Assembly (NCBI GenBank): GCA_013178095.1
Contig: JABLXK010000001.1
Coordinates: 242,783 to 306,782 of the forward strand
Direction of reading: 5' to 3'
Origin: Anaerolineae bacterium
Lineage (GTDB): Bacteria; Chloroflexota; Anaerolineae; Anaerolineales; Anaerolineaceae
DNA: 64,000 nucleotides
Numbering within the stretch: position 1 is the first letter of the stretch; the number at the start of each line of letters is the position of its first letter. Below are positions 7,645-16,698 of this stretch, in pieces. The notes under the pieces were generated by a model. That model saw only the letters and a program-made list of their open reading frames with translations. It did no database searches and was not told where the DNA came from. A program made the translations under genes and the position numbers.

Positions 7645-8481
7645 ATGAAAAAAGGTTGGTATAACGAAAAAATAGGATTGGTACTGCTCCTGGTGGGCGC
7701 GGCAATTTTCGTGCTTGCATTTATCATCATGAATCCCCTCGGAACAGCCATTGGCCCTTCCGAATCGGGCAGCCGTGTCGTGCTATTGAACATCATGGCG
7801 TTCGTCTTCTGTCTGCCGTGGGGCGCGTACTGGATGTATAAATTCGCGCAGCATGCCGATTGGCTGGCCATGCCCGGCCGTTTCATCAAGGGACTGAAAA
7901 CCAAAGTCTTCTCGCCCTATGCGTTGGTCGGTATTGCCATCATCGGCGCCTTGTTCGCGGCGGCCGGTTTCGGCGACCTGGGCGGTTTGGATGTGCAAGC
8001 CATGGTGATCGCTGCCTCTGCTTCCCTCTTCGGCAGCGTTGTATCCTTCTTCGGCCTGTTCGTCGGTCAGATCATTGCGCGTGTCTTCATCAACCCGGTG
8101 TGGTCCGGTGGTTCTTCAACGGCTGTTTCGACCCTGATTGCCTACACCCTGATCGATGCTTCCATCTGGGCGTATGCCGGTTACATGTACTTCAAGAACG
8201 TGGTCAACCGCGGCGACAAACCCTTCTTCGGCCGTTTCCTGGTTACCCTGCTGCTGACCGAAGCTGTCCATCAGCCGTGGTGGTTCACAACCTACTGGAT
8301 CATGAACACGCGTGAAGCGGCTATCACCAACGTTCTGGCTGACTGGGTCGTTCTCGGCGCCGGCAACTTGTTCTTCCCCTACTGGTGGTTGAGCTTCCTG
8401 TTCGTTGCCACCGGTTTCCTGGCTGGCGAAGCTGCCCGCAGAGTCATCAGCGGCGGACGCACCAAGGAAGAAGAAGACTAA
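7645..8481 (+). CDS. Putative ECF transporter substrate-binding (S) component
   Basis: A 278-residue integral membrane protein with about six hydrophobic segments (near residues 10-30, 45-65, 90-110, 115-150, 165-180, 230-260) and a short charged C-terminus (GGRTKEEED). It is followed by a fused two-domain ECF ATPase and an EcfT-type protein, so it is best read as the dedicated S component that binds the imported compound. It does not look like the well-known vitamin S components (BioY, ThiT, RibU), which are shorter. The ribosome site TTGGAGGAA before ATG 7645 is strong. The gap before it (7483-7644) is A+T-rich and holds no evident gene. Confidence 0.7.
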   Translation: MKKGWYNEKIGLVLLLVGAAIFVLAFIIMNPLGTAIGPSESGSRVVLLNIMAFVFCLPWGAYWMYKFAQHADWLAMPGRFIKGLKTKVFSPYALVGIAIIGALFAAAGFGDLGGLDVQAMVIAASASLFGSVVSFFGLFVGQIIARVFINPVWSGGSSTAVSTLIAYTLIDASIWAYAGYMYFKNVVNRGDKPFFGRFLVTLLLTEAVHQPWWFTTYWIMNTREAAITNVLADWVVLGAGNLFFPYWWLSFLFVATGFLAGEAARRVISGGRTKEEED

Positions 8482-8511
8482 TTCTCTCCTTGCGGGAATT
8501 TAGTTAAGAAA

Positions 8512-8583
8512 CGAAGTGGATATAGCGTCTCATTTTTGAAAAATCTAGCGGATTGTTTCAACCAGAGCGCTTTATCCACTTCG
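8512..8583. repeat. Inverted repeat between S and A component genes
   Basis: CGAAGTGGATA (8512-8522) and its exact complement TATCCACTTCG (8573-8583) enclose 50 bases. As RNA it would form an 11-bp stem with a large loop in the 210-base gap between the S component and the ATPase. No T-run follows, so it is not a simple terminator. It could stabilise or attenuate the transcript and set the ratio of S to A/T proteins. Nothing else gene-like is visible in 8482-8691. Confidence 0.5.
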
Positions 8584-8691
8584 CATGATGCAATCTTACC
8601 AAATTAAAAAAGGTTTTTGATCCCATAGCAGTCATTGAATTATTCACTAGCCTTTTGCGTTAGAAACTCTTTACTGAGAAGAGGAAAATTA

Positions 8692-10449
8692 ATGAAAACA
8701 GTCTTCTTTAAGGATTATTCCTTTAGATATTTGCATCAAAATGAGGACGAGAGAGCGCTGAACAAGCTCAATCTTGAGATTGCGGAAGGTTCGGTAGTGG
8801 GTGTGATCGGCAAGGCGGGCGCCGGAAAAAGTACGTTCGTAAAATCGTTGAATGGCCTCTGCCCGCAGGTGGACATCGGGTACCAGGATGGCGACCTGTT
8901 CATCGATGGCGCGAATGTCCGCGATCGTGAAGTTTATGAAATGGCGAATAAAGTCGGGATCGTTCTTCAAAACCCCGAATTGCAGATCTTTTCGCTGACC
9001 GTGTATGATGATATTGCATTCGGCCCCTCGAATTTGGGTGTGAAGCGGGAGGAAATCATCCGGCGCGTGGAAAACGTGGTGGATGCCATCGAATTGCGAC
9101 CGCTTATTCATCGCAGCCCCAATAACCTTTCGGGCGGTGAGCAGCAATTGCTCGCCATCGCCGGAATTCTGGCCATGGAACCCAAGATACTGGCGTTCGA
9201 CGAACCCGTTTCCATGCTGGACCCCATCGGCAAGGAACAGGTTTTGAAAGCCATGTTCGGCGTTACGGAGAAAAATAATACTTTGAGCATCATCACGGAA
9301 TCCGGCGCGGATATCGAAGCCGTTGCGGAATTCGTGGATTACATCGTTGTGTTGGACGAAGGAAAGATTATCGCTTCAGGACCAGCGGAAGAGGTTCTGA
9401 AAAACGATATCGTCAGCGAAGTTGGTGTGGGGCAGCCCCAGGTGACCGAGCTCTTCAACAAATTGGGCAAAGACGGCATCAAGCTGGATAAAACCCCCAT
9501 TACTCTGAACGGCGCAGTGAATGTCTTAAAAAAAGAATTGAAAGATAAGGGGATTAACTCGGTCAAGCGGATTACAGCCAGAGGCGCACATAAAAAACGT
9601 GAATTCGGTGAGACCATCATCGAAGTGAAGAACCTGCATCATTATTATAAGAACGGTACGCATGCCCTGAAAGGTGTCTCCCTTGATATTCCGAAAGGGC
9701 AGATGGTCGGCATCATCGGACAGAATGGCTCCGGCAAATCAACGCTGGCCAAGCATCTGGTCGGTTTGTTGAAACCAACCAATAAGGACGCTGTGTTGAA
9801 GTTGGGTGACCTGGATTGCATGAATCCCAAGACCAAACTGAGCGACATCATCAAGATTTCCAATTATATTTTCCAGAACCCGGATGAACAACTGTTCGCT
9901 GAAACCGTGCGCGAAGAGATCCGCTTTGCCCCGCGCATGCTGGAAATGTCCAAGAAACAGATGGACCAGGAAGTCCAGGAAGCGATGGATGTATTTGACC
10001 TCTATCCTTATCGCAAGCGCTTTATCTATGGGCTGGATGAGGATATCAAAACTTATCTTGCCATTGCCTGCGTGCTTCCCATGCACCCTGAAATCCTGCT
10101 GATCGACGAGCCGACCACCGGCCTGGACACTTTTGGCGAAATAAAGATGATGGAGAGCCTGCATAGGCTCAACGATGAGTTTGGCAAGACCATCGTGATC
10201 ATCACGCACAATATGAAGACGGTAGCCAATCATTGCGATCGCGCCATTGTTCTTTCAAAAGGCGAGATCATTTTGGATGGCGCGCCGCGCGATGTGTTCA
10301 CGCAAAATGAGGAACTGCTCAAAGCCGATATCTATCCACCGCAGATCACCCGCCTCGGCCAGGAATTAGCCAGGGAAATGGATTTTCCACGCGATATTTT
10401 GACCGTGGACGAAATGGCTGCGACCCTCAAAAGTGTTCTGAAATCTTAA
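8692..10449 (+). CDS. ECF transporter fused ATPase (A-A') with one degenerate ATP site
   Basis: A 585-residue protein with two ABC ATPase domains. Domain 1: Walker A GKAGAGKST (40-48), signature LSGGE (146-150), Walker B ending D170-E171, but Glu203 where the switch histidine should be. Domain 2: Walker A GQNGSGKST (343-351), no LSGGQ (IYGLDED at 445-451), Walker B D472-E473, intact switch His506. In the head-to-tail dimer this gives one complete ATP site (domain 2 Walker motifs with domain 1 signature) and one site lacking both signature and His. The start at 8692 is preferred over an in-frame ATG at 8635 because GAAGAGGA lies just before it and the ABC fold begins at once. It energises uptake through the flanking S and T proteins. 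Confidence 0.9.
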   Translation: MKTVFFKDYSFRYLHQNEDERALNKLNLEIAEGSVVGVIGKAGAGKSTFVKSLNGLCPQVDIGYQDGDLFIDGANVRDREVYEMANKVGIVLQNPELQIFSLTVYDDIAFGPSNLGVKREEIIRRVENVVDAIELRPLIHRSPNNLSGGEQQLLAIAGILAMEPKILAFDEPVSMLDPIGKEQVLKAMFGVTEKNNTLSIITESGADIEAVAEFVDYIVVLDEGKIIASGPAEEVLKNDIVSEVGVGQPQVTELFNKLGKDGIKLDKTPITLNGAVNVLKKELKDKGINSVKRITARGAHKKREFGETIIEVKNLHHYYKNGTHALKGVSLDIPKGQMVGIIGQNGSGKSTLAKHLVGLLKPTNKDAVLKLGDLDCMNPKTKLSDIIKISNYIFQNPDEQLFAETVREEIRFAPRMLEMSKKQMDQEVQEAMDVFDLYPYRKRFIYGLDEDIKTYLAIACVLPMHPEILLIDEPTTGLDTFGEIKMMESLHRLNDEFGKTIVIITHNMKTVANHCDRAIVLSKGEIILDGAPRDVFTQNEELLKADIYPPQITRLGQELAREMDFPRDILTVDEMAATLKSVLKS

Positions 10450-10461
10450 CGGAGCTGAAAA

Positions 10462-11310
10462 ATGGATATCGACATTTTAAAAGCAAGGGACAATGTAGAA
10501 GAATCATTCCTCAATACAGGATTGAGCCCCGTAACAAAATTTTTCGTGCTCCTGACTGTGTTGATCATGGCAGGCATTTGGCTGGACGTCCGCTATTTGC
10601 TGCCATTGCTCGTGCTGGGTTTGATCTTGGCAATCATGGCAAAAATACCGAAGAGTTTATTCATCGTGATGATCACGGCGCTGCTGCTGACCTGGTATCC
10701 AACCCTGCGCACGACCGTGATGCAGGCTAACCCGGATTACTATCAGGTTTTGGACAAAGCCTGGGCGGCTACCCCGGTGGCAACGGTGAACGTTAAACTG
10801 CTGAACCTCGGAAATGTTGGCTTGACTTATGGCACACTGTACTGGCTGACGGGCAGGATTGTGCGTTATCTGACAGTCGTAACCTGGGCGGTATTCTTCA
10901 TCGTTACCACGCCCATGAGCGAAATTGCCAATACCATGTATGCCCTGGAAGTGCCTTACCAGATCGTTTTTGTTTTCCAAATGACCTACAAGTTTATCCC
11001 CTACATGTCGTCGGTGATCAACCAGATCTCGGATGCGCAGAAACTACGCGCTTGGAACATGCGCACCATTAATCCCAAGAAATTGCTGCAGAGAGCCATC
11101 CCAATCGCCAACCCGATGATCCGCCGTACGGCGATGATTGTGGATCAGGTGACGATTGCCACCCAGATTCGCGGTTTCGGCAGCGGAACCCCCACTCCAA
11201 TGAAAGCAATCAGCCTGAAAGGCTATGATAAAGCCATCATGGTCGTTTTCGGGGCAGCCTTTTTAGTGGCAATGGTCGGTACAATCGCTTTTAAATGGGG
11301 CGCTTTATAG
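10462..11310 (+). CDS. ECF transporter transmembrane (T) component, EcfT/CbiQ family
   Basis: A 282-residue membrane protein. Hydrophobic spans lie near residues 25-45, 45-60, 65-85, 115-145 and 255-278. The two coupling-helix regions after the middle spans carry the arginine motifs of the family (AQKLRAWNMR and ATQIRGFGSG), which contact the ATPase domains. It begins 12 bases after the ATPase stop with a GGAG site and is followed 11 bases later by a sugar kinase, so transporter and kinase are co-expressed. Together with the proteins at 7645 and 8692 it completes a group I (dedicated) ECF system. Confidence 0.88.
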   Translation: MDIDILKARDNVEESFLNTGLSPVTKFFVLLTVLIMAGIWLDVRYLLPLLVLGLILAIMAKIPKSLFIVMITALLLTWYPTLRTTVMQANPDYYQVLDKAWAATPVATVNVKLLNLGNVGLTYGTLYWLTGRIVRYLTVVTWAVFFIVTTPMSEIANTMYALEVPYQIVFVFQMTYKFIPYMSSVINQISDAQKLRAWNMRTINPKKLLQRAIPIANPMIRRTAMIVDQVTIATQIRGFGSGTPTPMKAISLKGYDKAIMVVFGAAFLVAMVGTIAFKWGAL

Positions 11311-11321
11311 GCGGCAGTCGG

Positions 11322-12857
11322 ATGTCTACTAACGATTATTTGCTGGGTATTGACATTGGCACAACCGGAGTTAAGTGCATCCTGATTGACGAAAACGGCA
11401 AGCAGATCAAGTCAGTCTACGTGGAACATGATTGCATCCTGCCTGGCCCCGGTCTGGTTGAAATGGATATGTGGCAGAACTGGTGGCTCAACCCGGCCGC
11501 CGGTGTCCGCAAGCTTCTGGACGATCAAACCATCGATGCCAGGCGCATCCGCGCCATCGGTGTCAGCGGGCTTTATCCCGCCATGGGGCCGACGGATGCG
11601 GATGGAAACCCGATTGCCAACGCCATCCTCTATTCGGACAACCGATCGTTTCAAGAAGTGTACGAAGTTAATGAGAAACAGGGTTTGCAGTTATCCTGCG
11701 AAGAGCTGACCCCGCGCCTGATCTGGTTCCTGCGCAACCAGCCGGAACTTTCCAAAAAAATGGCGATGTTCTTCGATGCGCCGCATTACCTCGTGTACAA
11801 ACTGACTGGCGCGTACGTCCAGGATACCCAAATCACCGGTCTGTGGGGTGCGATTTACGAATCCCCCACGGCCAGTTGGCGCGAGGATGTGTGCGCGAAA
11901 TTCGGCATTCCCGTCAATATTCTTCCGAAGGTCTACCCGCCGGCCACCATCGTCGGCACGGTCACCAAGGCCGCTGCCGAAATGACCGGCCTCGCGGAAG
12001 GCACGCCCGTGGTTACCGGCATGGCGGATTTGAGCGCTTCTTTGATCGCGGCTGGTGTGGTGCATGAATACGAATCGGTGGCATATTACGGCACGGCCGG
12101 TTTGATGCCGGTGATGAAGGACAGCATGTTGAACGGCATGCTTAAACCTTACCCGATTTCCGAGAAAGGCGTTACCGCGCAGGATGGTTACATCTATGAC
12201 TATCCGGCGTATTGCCTTTCGGTGGGCGAAGCGGTGCGTTGGTTCCGCAATCAATTCGGCCAGGCTGAACTTGCCAGGGAGATCACAAAAGGCGGGATGT
12301 CAGCCTACGACCAATTGAACGAACTGGCCGCCGGCGTTCCCATCGGCAGCGATGGATTGATCCTGCTGCCTTATTTCGAAGGCCAGCGCAGCCCGTGGTT
12401 CGATCCGCACGCCAAAGGCGTTTTCTTTGGAGTCGCCACCAGCCATACGCGCGCGCACTTTTACCGCGCGATCCTTGAATCCTTTGGGTACGTGATCCGG
12501 CACGGTTTGGAGGAATTTTATCCCCAGGGCCACCCGTTGAAACGAGTGGTTGCCAGCGGTGGAGGAGCGAAAAGCAAACTCTGGCGGCAGATCGTCAGCG
12601 ACATCACCGGGCTGCATCAGGAATACGTACCGGACGCGGAAGGGGCAGTTGGCTGCGCTTACGTGGCCGGCATCGCGCTGGGTTGGTATAAGGATTTTGA
12701 AAACTTACGCAACTGGGTGGTGGTGGAGGACGTTACCGAACCTAATCCGGACGCCCAGGCTGCTTATGAAAAGTATTACCGACTTTTCAATGAAATGCAT
12801 GATTATCTGAAACCCGTATTTCAGGCAAATCATAAGATCTTGGTTCAAGACAAATGA
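11322..12857 (+). CDS. FGGY family carbohydrate kinase
   Basis: A 511-residue sugar/polyol kinase of the xylulokinase-like FGGY group. The N-terminal ATPase-fold phosphate loop GIDIGTTG is at residues 9-16, and DMWQNWW, a GMADLSASL segment and the C-terminal VVASGGGAKSKLWRQIVSDITG block are typical of the family. Such enzymes phosphorylate pentoses, tetritols, glycerol or inositol-like polyols with ATP. The ATG at 11322 is chosen over an in-frame ATG at 11295 that would overlap the T-component gene; the GIDIG strand follows directly. The position right after the transporter suggests it phosphorylates the imported compound or a polyol released from it. The exact sugar cannot be assigned. Confidence 0.88.
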   Translation: MSTNDYLLGIDIGTTGVKCILIDENGKQIKSVYVEHDCILPGPGLVEMDMWQNWWLNPAAGVRKLLDDQTIDARRIRAIGVSGLYPAMGPTDADGNPIANAILYSDNRSFQEVYEVNEKQGLQLSCEELTPRLIWFLRNQPELSKKMAMFFDAPHYLVYKLTGAYVQDTQITGLWGAIYESPTASWREDVCAKFGIPVNILPKVYPPATIVGTVTKAAAEMTGLAEGTPVVTGMADLSASLIAAGVVHEYESVAYYGTAGLMPVMKDSMLNGMLKPYPISEKGVTAQDGYIYDYPAYCLSVGEAVRWFRNQFGQAELAREITKGGMSAYDQLNELAAGVPIGSDGLILLPYFEGQRSPWFDPHAKGVFFGVATSHTRAHFYRAILESFGYVIRHGLEEFYPQGHPLKRVVASGGGAKSKLWRQIVSDITGLHQEYVPDAEGAVGCAYVAGIALGWYKDFENLRNWVVVEDVTEPNPDAQAAYEKYYRLFNEMHDYLKPVFQANHKILVQDK

Positions 12858-12872
12858 GAAAGGAAAAGAAAA

Positions 12873-14180
12873 ATGTTCAAATACACTGAAGCTGACCTGG
12901 AAGCCGGCCGCCAAGCACTCGGCGGCGGCGGGGTTGGAAACCCGATCCACATGGTCATTGATCACGGAGAAGGCGCCGTATTGTACGACAAAAATCAAAA
13001 AGCCTATATCGATTGCACCTCGCAAGCCTGGAGCCTGAATATCGGGCATTCCCATCCTAAAGTGGTTGCGAATGTGAGCGAATTCATTAAGAATTACTCG
13101 CATATTCGTACGAGTTTTGAAACCGTTCCAAAATTGCTGCTTTCCAAGAAACTGGCCGAGTTGGCGCCCGGCAATCTGAAAAAAGTTGCTTATGCGCTTT
13201 CGGGATCGGATGCCAATGAAGGCTCCGTAAAATTGGCCATGCGCAACAACCCCAGCAGCAATACGCTGGCAGTGATGATGGATGGCTATCACGGCCGTTC
13301 GCTGGCGATGATCAATGCCTCCTGGCCGCATCCCAATAACCGCTTCACTGCCTGGAGCGCCCCGATCCAACGCATCCCGCAGGGCTATTGCTACCGCTGC
13401 CCGTATCGCTTGTCCTATCCCGGCTGCAAACTGGCTTGCGTCGATTACGCCAAAGAGTTGATTGTACGCGGCGCTTCCGAGCGGCCATACGCGCTGATGA
13501 TGGAACCCATGCAGGGCAACGGCGGCATGGTCGAATACCCCGAGGGTTACCTGCCCGCCATCCGCAAGATGTGCGATGAATTGGGCATGCTCCTGATTTT
13601 CGATGAAATCCAGACCGGCTTCGGCCGCATGGGTGAATGGTTCGCGGCGGATCTGTATAAAACCACCCCGGATATCATGACCATCGGCAAGGCGCTCGGC
13701 GGCGGGTTCCCGTTGTTCGGTAATCTTTGGAGAAGCGATTTAAACACTTTCAGCCCCGGCGACCATTCCTACACGTTCGCACATTTCCCGGTTTCGATGG
13801 TGGCTGCCTTGACCTTTATTGAGGTTATGGAAGAGGAAAACTTGCTCGAAAACTGCCGCAAGATGGGAGGATTTTTCACCCGCGAATTGAAGAAATTGCA
13901 GGATCAGTATGACTTCATCGGCGACGTACGCGGCCCAGGCTTAATGATCGCCATTGAGATGGTCAAGGATAAAGTAAGCAAAGAACCTGATACCGATATC
14001 CCGGATGTGTTTATTAAGGAAGGCTTGGACCGCGGTGTTATCTTTGGTGAGTCAAAATACCTGCACCTGGGCAACGTGGTTAAGATCAAACCGCCGCTGG
14101 TGATCACCGAACAGCAGGCCACGCAGGTCATCGAAGTCTTTAAAGATATCTGCGACCTTGTGAAGGAATCGAGAAAGTAA
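12873..14180 (+). CDS. Class III (omega) PLP aminotransferase
   Basis: A 435-residue fold-type I enzyme of the ornithine/GABA/acetylornithine aminotransferase class. Markers are LNIGHSHPKV, LSGSDANEGSVKLA (PLP phosphate turn), YHGRSLAM, FDEIQTGFGRMGEWFA, and Schiff-base K273 in TIGKALGGGFP. Class III enzymes act on primary amines at the end of a chain, or on amino acids and amino-sugar aldehydes with pyruvate or 2-oxoglutarate. It lies 15 bases behind the kinase in the same transcript. It is the third predicted aminotransferase class member in this locus (with two DegT proteins), so the imported compound probably contains nitrogen. The substrate is unknown. Confidence 0.88.
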   Translation: MFKYTEADLEAGRQALGGGGVGNPIHMVIDHGEGAVLYDKNQKAYIDCTSQAWSLNIGHSHPKVVANVSEFIKNYSHIRTSFETVPKLLLSKKLAELAPGNLKKVAYALSGSDANEGSVKLAMRNNPSSNTLAVMMDGYHGRSLAMINASWPHPNNRFTAWSAPIQRIPQGYCYRCPYRLSYPGCKLACVDYAKELIVRGASERPYALMMEPMQGNGGMVEYPEGYLPAIRKMCDELGMLLIFDEIQTGFGRMGEWFAADLYKTTPDIMTIGKALGGGFPLFGNLWRSDLNTFSPGDHSYTFAHFPVSMVAALTFIEVMEEENLLENCRKMGGFFTRELKKLQDQYDFIGDVRGPGLMIAIEMVKDKVSKEPDTDIPDVFIKEGLDRGVIFGESKYLHLGNVVKIKPPLVITEQQATQVIEVFKDICDLVKESRK

Positions 14181-14199
14181 AGAATTTTAGAGAGGAAAA

Positions 14200-15240
14200 A
14201 TGATATCCGCTTATCAAAAAGAGATCTATGAACAACCCGAAGTTCATCGCTTGCTCCTCGCCAATTACAACGCGAAGATCAAGGAAATAGCCGGCATTTT
14301 CAGGAACAAGAATTATAAATTTATCCTGATCGCCGCCCGGGGCACTTCGGACAACGCCGCGACCTACGCGAAGTATCTTTTTTCCTCGATGGTGCACATC
14401 CCCACAGGGCTGGCGATCCCATCCCTCTACACGATCTATGACCAGGTCCCCGATATGCGCGGGGGCCTGGTGATTGGGATTTCCCAATCCGGCCAGGGCA
14501 GCGATATACTCGCAGTGCTTAAGCAGGCGCACGCAGCGGGAGTGGATACCCTCACGATCACCAACGATATTCATTCGCCCATGGCGGAGATATCCGATTA
14601 CGTGATCGACGTTTGCGCCGGAAAAGAGAACGCGGTTGCGGCCAGCAAGTCCTACACCGGTGAAATCCTGGCGGTGGCCATGCTGGCGGCAGCCTGGGCG
14701 GGAGATGAAAGCAGGTTGAAAGAAATTCAGAAAGTACCCGAATGGGCAAGTTTCGTACTGGATCAACACGAAAATGTAAAAAAAGCCGCGCGCTGGTACG
14801 CAGAGATTGACAAGCTCATCATCCTTGGCCGGGGTTACAACCATTGCACCACGAGCGAGATTGCCTTGAAAGTGAAAGAGATCACTTATGTCACAGCGGA
14901 AGCATTTTCGGGCGCCGATTTCCGCCACGGGCCGATTGCCCTGCTCGAGGACGGATTCCCGGTGGTGGTGCTGGCCCCCGCAGGGAAAACCCTGGCCGAC
15001 ATGCAAGATTTGATTCGGGAGGTGAAGGAACGCAAGGTAAGGCTGTCGGTCATTTCAAACGACGAGCACGTATTAGGCGAATCGGATTACGCCATCCGCT
15101 TGCCCGCGGATCTGACCGAATGGCTTTCCCCAATTGTCGTAACCATTCCCGGGCAGCTCCTGGCGCTCGAACTGGCGGTGGCTAAAGGCCTGGATATCGA
15201 CCATCCGCGTGGATTAAAGAAAGTCACTTTGACGATGTAA
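14200..15240 (+). CDS. SIS domain sugar-phosphate isomerase/deaminase (GlmS C-terminal-like)
   Basis: A 346-residue protein with two SIS domains (about 40-165 and 200-335) and no glutaminase domain. The first has AARGTSDNAATYAKY and ISQSGQGSDI (94-102). The second has EIALKVKEITYVTAEAF and FRHGPIALL, the same blocks used by GlmS, AgaS and NagB-II type enzymes to bind amino-sugar phosphates. Members isomerise or deaminate glucosamine- or galactosamine-6-phosphate, or related compounds such as fructoselysine phosphate. It lies 19 bases after the class III aminotransferase with a GAGAGGA site. This is the strongest single hint that an amino-sugar phosphate, or a fructosamine-like adduct, is an intermediate of the pathway. 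Confidence 0.88.
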   Translation: MISAYQKEIYEQPEVHRLLLANYNAKIKEIAGIFRNKNYKFILIAARGTSDNAATYAKYLFSSMVHIPTGLAIPSLYTIYDQVPDMRGGLVIGISQSGQGSDILAVLKQAHAAGVDTLTITNDIHSPMAEISDYVIDVCAGKENAVAASKSYTGEILAVAMLAAAWAGDESRLKEIQKVPEWASFVLDQHENVKKAARWYAEIDKLIILGRGYNHCTTSEIALKVKEITYVTAEAFSGADFRHGPIALLEDGFPVVVLAPAGKTLADMQDLIREVKERKVRLSVISNDEHVLGESDYAIRLPADLTEWLSPIVVTIPGQLLALELAVAKGLDIDHPRGLKKVTLTM

Positions 15241-15267
15241 TCAATGAAGTAAAGGATCATCAACGGA

Positions 15268-16647
15268 ATGGAAAAATTAGCATTATTTGGCGGTCAGCCA
15301 GTCTATCAGGAGAAACACAGTCTTGAAGACCAGTGGCCGGTTACAAGCGGCGAAGACCGCGAGGCGGTGGAACGCGTTTTCCGCAACGGGCATTTCACTG
15401 GCCTGCATGACCCGGAAGTAGAAGCACTCGAAAAGGAATACGCGGAATACGTCGGCACCAGCTATGCCATGGCATTCGGTACCGGGACCTCGTCCCTGCA
15501 CGCCGCTGTGGCTGCCTCGGGGCTTAAACCCGGCGATGAGGTCATCGTGCCTGCCCTGACCTTCCTGGCTTCTGCCACGTCGGTCATCCAGCAGCTTGGC
15601 ATTCCTGTATTTGCGGATATCGACCCGAAAACTTACAATATCGACCCGCAATCAGTCGAAAGATGCATCAGCAACCGTACGCGCGCCATCATGGCGGTGG
15701 ACCTGGGCGGTCTGCCGGCGGATTATCCCGCACTGAAGAAGATCGCGGAAAAGCATGGGCTGGTGCTGCTGAGCGACGCCGCCCATTCCATGGGTGCCAG
15801 GCAGAACGGCAAGGTCAGCGGCAGCCTGGCAGACGCCACCGGCACCAGTATTATGCCGGCCAAGCAGCTTGCCACCTGCGGCGAAGGCGGTTTATTGTCG
15901 ACCGACAACGTCGAGATTCTCAATAAAGCCGGCATGGTCAGGCTGTTTGGCGAGGTGATCGAAAAGGACAAACCGCGCGCCTACAACGCTTTCACCCTGG
16001 GCTACAATTACCGCCTGAATCCCATTCAGGCCGCTTACGCGCGCAGCCAACTGGCCCGCCTGGACCAGTTCATCCGGTTGTTCCAGGAAAACGCGGAATT
16101 CCTGACCAGAGGCATCAGCGATTTAAAAGGCATTATCCCACCCTACATCCCTGAGGGCAGCACGCACGCTTACCATATGTACCGCATGCGTTTCGATCCC
16201 CGCCTGGCAGGGTACGACGTGGACTCGGGTAGATTTGCCAAAGCGGTGGAACTGGCCATGATCGCGGAAGGGCTGCCCCTGCGCTTTTACCAGAACATCC
16301 CGGTTCCCGGGCAGGTGTTATTCCAGATGAAGGAAGGCTTTGGCAATGGTATTCCCTGGTCCTTGCCCAACACCAACGCGATCCGCTACGACATTGAGGA
16401 TTATCCGGTCACGCTGGACGTCCTGGAAAACACGCGCTGCCTGGGAGCGAGCGGCACCTCCGGCCCCAACTACTTCATGAACCGCAAGACCATGCAGGAT
16501 TACATCACCGCTTTCCACAAAGTGTGGGAGCATCTGGACGAAATAGTGGACTATGCCGGAAAGATGGAATACAAAGTTCCCTGGTCCAATTTCGCCCCCT
16601 CCACGCGCGGTTCCTGGACAATCTACGCCCCCGGCACGAAGAAATAA
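15268..16647 (+). CDS. DegT/DnrJ/EryC1/StrS family PLP aminotransferase (second)
   Basis: A 459-residue DegT-family protein. GTGTSSLHAAV, DAAHSMGARQNG and MPAKQLATCGEGG with Schiff-base K199 are present. It has a longer C-terminus than the first DegT protein (residues 400-459, including NYFMNRKTMQDYITAFHKVWEH), nearer to the AHBA-synthase/StsC-like size class. It starts 27 bases after the SIS gene and reads with it. The family acts on keto-sugars and inososes. Here it probably acts on a keto-polyol or keto-sugar made by the oxidative GH4/dehydrogenase fusion. Whether it adds or removes the amino group is not visible. Confidence 0.87.
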   Translation: MEKLALFGGQPVYQEKHSLEDQWPVTSGEDREAVERVFRNGHFTGLHDPEVEALEKEYAEYVGTSYAMAFGTGTSSLHAAVAASGLKPGDEVIVPALTFLASATSVIQQLGIPVFADIDPKTYNIDPQSVERCISNRTRAIMAVDLGGLPADYPALKKIAEKHGLVLLSDAAHSMGARQNGKVSGSLADATGTSIMPAKQLATCGEGGLLSTDNVEILNKAGMVRLFGEVIEKDKPRAYNAFTLGYNYRLNPIQAAYARSQLARLDQFIRLFQENAEFLTRGISDLKGIIPPYIPEGSTHAYHMYRMRFDPRLAGYDVDSGRFAKAVELAMIAEGLPLRFYQNIPVPGQVLFQMKEGFGNGIPWSLPNTNAIRYDIEDYPVTLDVLENTRCLGASGTSGPNYFMNRKTMQDYITAFHKVWEHLDEIVDYAGKMEYKVPWSNFAPSTRGSWTIYAPGTKK

Positions 16648-16698
16648 CCTGCGCCATGGCGATATGATTAACAATATGCGAAAAGAAAGGAAGAGAAA

